Positions 61,093 to 64,000 of a stretch of DNA of 64,000 nucleotides are shown here, piece by piece. Both the position numbers and the translations under genes were made by a program. A model generated the notes under the pieces. The model ran no database searches. It saw only the letters and a list, made by a program, of their open reading frames with translations, and had not been told where the DNA came from. The stretch lies in the NCBI GenBank assembly GCA_019136655.1, contig JAGVTU010000005.1, positions 1 to 64,000 of the forward strand. Direction: 5' to 3'. The DNA comes from Bacteroidota bacterium. Lineage in GTDB: Bacteria; Bacteroidota; Bacteroidia; AKYH767-A; OLB10. Every line of letters begins with the position of its first letter. Position 1 is the first letter of the stretch.

Positions 61093-62553
61093 ATGGATAT
61101 TTTACGTAAAACAATTAAGAAGCTGACAGAAGAAGAGTATCAGGCTTTGCTTGAACAGGTGTCAGGTAACAGAAAGAATAAACCTTTCATGGTGTTGGAA
61201 GCAAGCAGAAGCAACGAGTTTGTCAGTGACACCGAAATGATGGAGAAACTACAGGTCAATCCAAGTGCATATTATACTTTAAAATCACGACTCAATTCAA
61301 AAATTGCTGAAGTTCTTTCAAAGAAAGTAGAGAATCCTGTTCGCGAACTTATGGAAGAAGTTGTAAGAGTACCGGCTACATTGTATGCTACTAATCGCGA
61401 ATTCTCCATCCGTTCATTAAAGGAGCTTGAAAAGAGATTGAAGGAATATGATATGAGCAATGAATTGATTACTGTTTACAAAACGCTTGCTTTGCTTCAC
61501 CTGCATCACGATGATTACGATCATTATATAAAATTATATAACCGCCATGTTGCTTATTCTCTTGCCGTAGCCAAGGCTGAACAGTTGTTTGCACGTTTCT
61601 TTAAGAAGATGGGTTACTTTCAGCTTACAATGGATGAAACAGTTCTTGATGAGGCAGTAAGAATCAAACGGGAGTTATCAAACATTACGGATATGTACGA
61701 TTCGCACCGCCTGTTTGTGCTTTATAACATTGTGCGTATTTATTATTTATGCAATGTTCCTGAAAAACAACAGGAGTTGAAATCGCTTGAACTGGAAATG
61801 GAAACGGTGCTGAAACGCATGAATGAAATTTTTGAATCATATCCATTAGACACTTTCTATAGCAACATCAGACCACTTACCAACATTCTGCAATATGAGT
61901 ATTTCCAGAAAATAAAAAATCAGGTAAGAGCCAACAGCTATCTTGCAGGAACTGAAGATGTGATCCTGGACTGGAGCGAAAAAAATGCACTGCATTATTT
62001 CATCATTCAGTACCTCAACTCACGAGTGGAGAAATTTTTGGAAGACGGAGAAATGCACAGGCTGATGGATTTTAATAACAAAATCGAAAAATCTTTTGAG
62101 CTGAATATTAATGAACCATATCATTATATTTCTTTCAGAAAACACATCAGCATTTGTAAATTTTATAACAAAGATTATCAGGGTGCAGCCCGCACTATTT
62201 ATGATCTGAGAAATAATATTTCTTTAAAACAATTTACACATACTGATATTGAATGTAAGCTGTTCCAGGCATTGTGCTATTGCATAATGGGTGAAGACGG
62301 ACTGACGCAACAAATTATTGCAAGTATCAAACGTCAGACAGCAGATGCGGATCAGGATTTTGAAGCAGCAGCAATATTTATTAAAATATTGAAGACCGCA
62401 CTTAAGCCTTCCGATTTCCGTAAAAAAATCGCAAGGATTAATGATTTGCTTGTTCAGTTCAATGAAGCTAATAAAGGCTCACAACCATTGTTGAAATTCC
62501 TGCGCATAGATGATGCTCTCATACGCAAGATGACCAATCCCATCAAAGATTGA
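61093..62553 (+). CDS. Large helical protein, unknown function (possibly TPR-like)
   Basis: 486 residues, almost entirely predicted alpha helix, soluble, no signal peptide. The N-terminus (LRKTIKKLTEEEYQALLEQV, then SAYYTLKSRLNSKIAEVLSK) could be a helical DNA- or protein-binding segment. The middle and end contain helix pairs of about 35 residues (YKTLALLHLHHDDYDHYIKL, YNIVRIYYLCNVPEKQQEL, SICKFYNKDYQGAARTIYDL), which suggests a TPR-like solenoid. No family recognised. It has its own terminator at 62573. Confidence 0.75.
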   Translation: MDILRKTIKKLTEEEYQALLEQVSGNRKNKPFMVLEASRSNEFVSDTEMMEKLQVNPSAYYTLKSRLNSKIAEVLSKKVENPVRELMEEVVRVPATLYATNREFSIRSLKELEKRLKEYDMSNELITVYKTLALLHLHHDDYDHYIKLYNRHVAYSLAVAKAEQLFARFFKKMGYFQLTMDETVLDEAVRIKRELSNITDMYDSHRLFVLYNIVRIYYLCNVPEKQQELKSLELEMETVLKRMNEIFESYPLDTFYSNIRPLTNILQYEYFQKIKNQVRANSYLAGTEDVILDWSEKNALHYFIIQYLNSRVEKFLEDGEMHRLMDFNNKIEKSFELNINEPYHYISFRKHISICKFYNKDYQGAARTIYDLRNNISLKQFTHTDIECKLFQALCYCIMGEDGLTQQIIASIKRQTADADQDFEAAAIFIKILKTALKPSDFRKKIARINDLLVQFNEANKGSQPLLKFLRIDDALIRKMTNPIKD

Positions 62554-62572
62554 TTTGAGATGATTATACAAT

Positions 62573-62600
62573 AAAAGGGAGTGATTAATCACTCCCTTTT
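62573..62600. terminator. Perfect palindromic terminator
   Basis: 14-bp arms AAAAGGGAGTGATT / AATCACTCCCTTTT with no separate loop, A-run and T-run on the two sides. It lies between convergent genes (stops at 62553 and 62609) and could serve both. Confidence 0.85.
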
Positions 62601-62608
62601 TGTTTTAC

Positions 62609-63148
62609 TTATTCACGAACAATTGAAATATTATTGTCATCAACATTGTATAACATGGGTGTTACAAGAATTTTTGGATAACGCAGTCGGATGCGTTTAG
62701 CTTCTGCCGAAACAAAATCTATTTCATCACCAATTTCATGCACCGGTTCATAATGATAAAAATGTTCCTCTGCTTCAGCTCTGTCCCACCCCGCATTTTT
62801 CACCAGCCCGTCAACGAAAATATTTCTTCTGTCCATCAGATTTACCATGCCGCAATTATTATGGCCAATTAAAACAATTGAAGTTATTCCACCAACCGCA
62901 ATAGCATAGCTCACCCTGAATTCACTGTAGCGCAGATTAGCTCCACCTGTTCGGATGATGTAAGCAAAGTTATCAGGAATACGCAGATGCTTGCGGTGAT
63001 CCATACACATACCTACCAGTAATTGAGCCTGAGCGTATTTATCGAATGGAATGTTGAAGTTGTGATACCTGAGCAACATTCCTGCCGGAGTCTTGCTTAA
63101 TTCAGCAGGGATATCAGCCTCGCTGTTAATTGCTAAAAGTCGTTCCAT
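62609..63148 (-). CDS. Beta-carbonic anhydrase-like protein
   Basis: About 179 residues from ATG 63148. Zinc ligands of beta-carbonic anhydrases are present: C48-x-D50-x-R52 in MCMDHR and H96-x-x-C99 in GHNNCGM, with IIRTGGANLRYSEFRVSYAI between them. The enzyme hydrates CO2; the Asp-Arg pair is intact. The protein is shorter than the classic 200-220 residues. The longer frame (to 63175) is rejected because the -7 box at 63155-63162 lies inside it. Confidence 0.85.
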   Translation of the reverse strand: MERLLAINSEADIPAELSKTPAGMLLRYHNFNIPFDKYAQAQLLVGMCMDHRKHLRIPDNFAYIIRTGGANLRYSEFRVSYAIAVGGITSIVLIGHNNCGMVNLMDRRNIFVDGLVKNAGWDRAEAEEHFYHYEPVHEIGDEIDFVSAEAKRIRLRYPKILVTPMLYNVDDNNISIVRE

Positions 63149-63154
63149 AGTGAA

Positions 63155-63162
63155 CAAATGTA
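63155..63162 (-). promoter_or_regulatory. -7 box of the carbonic anhydrase gene, near-leaderless
   Basis: TACATTTG on the minus strand, exact match, 6 bases before the ATG at 63148. A plus-strand TAACTTTA (63163-63170), one base off consensus, abuts it and could serve the divergent MmcQ/YjbR gene. Confidence 0.55.
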
Positions 63163-63193
63163 TAACTTTACACATTCAACGACAGAAACTTTT

Positions 63194-63547
63194 ATGAACA
63201 TTGAACAAATCAGAGAATATTGTTTGTCAAAGAAAGCCGTAACAGAGAGTTTTCCGTTTGATGAGGATACGCTGGTTTTTAAAGTAGCCGGAAAAATTTT
63301 TGCTTTGATTTCAATTTCTGAACGACCATTGAAAATAAATCTAAAGATGAATCCTGAAATAATAAACGAATGGAGAGAACAGTCTGAAGACGTGCAACCG
63401 GGATTTCACATGAATAAAAGCCACTGGAACACAGTAACTACAGAAAGCAGCTTGCCGGCCGAAAAAATTTTCTGGATGATAGACCACAGCTATGCAGAAG
63501 TAGTCAGCAAACTGACCCGCAAAGCGAAGAGCGATTTTGGGTTGTAA
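63194..63547 (+). CDS. MmcQ/YjbR family protein
   Basis: About 117 residues from ATG 63194 (MNIEQIREYCLSKKAVTESF). The family is recognised from the FPFDEDTLVFKVAGKIFALI and LKINLKMNPEIINEWREQ segments, then PGFHMNKSHWNTV and the C-terminal DHSYAEVVSKL. It has a double-wing (CyaY-like) fold and is sometimes called DNA-binding, but its role is not established. The longer frame adds 12 residues from before the promoter region. Confidence 0.9.
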   Translation: MNIEQIREYCLSKKAVTESFPFDEDTLVFKVAGKIFALISISERPLKINLKMNPEIINEWREQSEDVQPGFHMNKSHWNTVTTESSLPAEKIFWMIDHSYAEVVSKLTRKAKSDFGL

Positions 63548-63561
63548 TACTAAAGGAGATT

Positions 63562-63888
63562 TTACTTCTCCGGTTTTTTATTAAAAGGCAAAACCAATCT
63601 GCTTACAGGGCGATTGTTTAAAATATGTTCGTTGAAAATTTCTTCCACATCTTCCTGTTGTACATTGCCATAAAAAATTCCTTCAGGATATACAGCAATG
63701 TTAGGCCCATATTCGCAAATATCAAAGCAACCGGTTTTTTGTGCCCTCATGGTATTTTGTAAACCATGCTCTTTTATTTTTTTCTTAAAAGCATCAACCA
63801 GTGCCATACCATGTGCTTCGCCACAGCATTTGCGTGCACCTTCTTTGCGCTGATTGGTGCAGATGAAAATATGTTTTTCGTAAATCAT
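63562..63888 (-). CDS. Thioredoxin-like [2Fe-2S] ferredoxin
   Basis: 108 residues with the thioredoxin-fold [2Fe-2S] ferredoxin layout (as in NuoE). MIYEKHIFICTNQR gives Cys10, RKCC gives Cys21/22, and TGCFDICEYGPN gives Cys54 and Cys58, followed by AVYPEGIFYGNVQQEDVEEI. It would carry electrons or act in Fe-S metabolism. It converges on the MmcQ/YjbR gene with 14 bases between stops. Confidence 0.88.
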   Translation of the reverse strand: MIYEKHIFICTNQRKEGARKCCGEAHGMALVDAFKKKIKEHGLQNTMRAQKTGCFDICEYGPNIAVYPEGIFYGNVQQEDVEEIFNEHILNNRPVSRLVLPFNKKPEK

Positions 63889-63944
63889 ATCATTAATTGA
63901 CTGACAAAATAAACTATTTCAGAAATGCATAACAACAAATGCTT

Positions 63945-63998
63945 TTAAAAAGTTATGCCAAGGCTGATAATGTATTTAACATCGTAGCAGAACAGTGG
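63945..63998 (-). CDS. Possible C-terminus of an outer-membrane beta-barrel protein (partial)
   Basis: Reading in from the window edge on the minus strand, one frame gives PLFCYDVKYIISLGITF before TAA at 63945-63947. A final strand of alternating hydrophobic residues ending in Phe is the usual end of an outer-membrane barrel. Only 17 residues are visible. A competing plus-strand frame from ATG 63939 (MLLKSYAKADNVFN...) is also open to the edge. Confidence 0.3.
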   Translation of the reverse strand, partial: PLFCYDVKYIISLGITF

Positions 63999-64000
63999 TA

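Overview
The window comes from a member of the phylum Bacteroidota, inferred from content rather than from a marker gene. It carries families largely confined to that phylum: DUF4270, DUF4292 and DUF2480 proteins, an S46 dipeptidyl-peptidase, a DUF2723 (GT117-like) glycosyltransferase, a bS21-xerC-hpf cluster, and a secreted metalloprotease with a type IX secretion C-terminal domain. Promoters follow the Bacteroidota -7 box TAnnTTTG, and Shine-Dalgarno sequences are nearly absent. The DNA is AT-rich and the order within the phylum is not resolved. No rRNA, tRNA, CRISPR array, insertion sequence or prophage was seen; this is a chromosomal, mostly housekeeping region.

Layout. 1-4.1 kb: the tail of a GIY-YIG protein, a Lys/Ala-rich histone H1-like protein, an alpha-oxoamine synthase (probably serine palmitoyltransferase), then rpsU, xerC and hpf. 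4.2-9.9 kb: purD, then lptC-like, a small membrane protein and a CNNM/CBS transporter-like protein, then a coiled-coil secreted protein, rbfA and a methyltransferase. 10-14.6 kb: a 1,544-residue secreted metalloprotease. 14.6-18.8 kb: pseudouridine synthase, lipB, serine hydrolase, a hypothetical gene and a metallo-beta-lactamase-fold exonuclease. 18.9-24.3 kb: GT-C membrane protein, AraC regulator, O-methyltransferase-like protein, a divergent GIY-YIG protein, a MIP18-family Fe-S assembly protein and DUF2480. 24.4-30.6 kb: S46 peptidase, odhB, an AlkD-like repair protein, small envelope proteins and a hotdog thioesterase. 30.8-37.7 kb: tilS and pabB on one strand, then a half-length glycogen-synthase-like protein, DUF4270 and glmS on the other. 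37.8-46.3 kb: GT117-like transferase, nucleotidyltransferase, TPR lipoprotein, DUF4292 lipoprotein, EnvC-like protein and tatA. 46.5-51.2 kb: a three-gene ABC transporter and dxs. 51.2-60.7 kb: a giant PKD-repeat surface protein split into two frames, and a small membrane-anchored FnIII-like protein. 61-64 kb: helical protein, carbonic anhydrase, MmcQ/YjbR, [2Fe-2S] protein and a probable partial gene.

Functional threads. Envelope building recurs: an LptC-like protein for LPS export, LipB for lipoylation (OdhB is a client), GlmS and a sugar nucleotidyltransferase for sugar supply, a GT117-like transferase for protein glycosylation, EnvC for division-site hydrolase activation, TatA for export. 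Translation is a second thread: bS21, HPF, RbfA, TilS and an RluA-family enzyme.

The main observations are: (1) four genes with a consensus TAnnTTTG box exactly 5 bases before the start codon, plus one near-consensus case and two at 6 and 8 bases, which predicts leaderless mRNAs and resolves several start codons; (2) the giant PKD gene is broken by a tandem repeat whose 343-bp period is not a multiple of three, and the protein also lacks a visible sorting domain; (3) an unannotated-looking GIY-YIG protein; (4) rpsU without a Shine-Dalgarno sequence and hpf without its usual tRNA-tuf neighbours. I found no clear multi-gene defence or mobile system.
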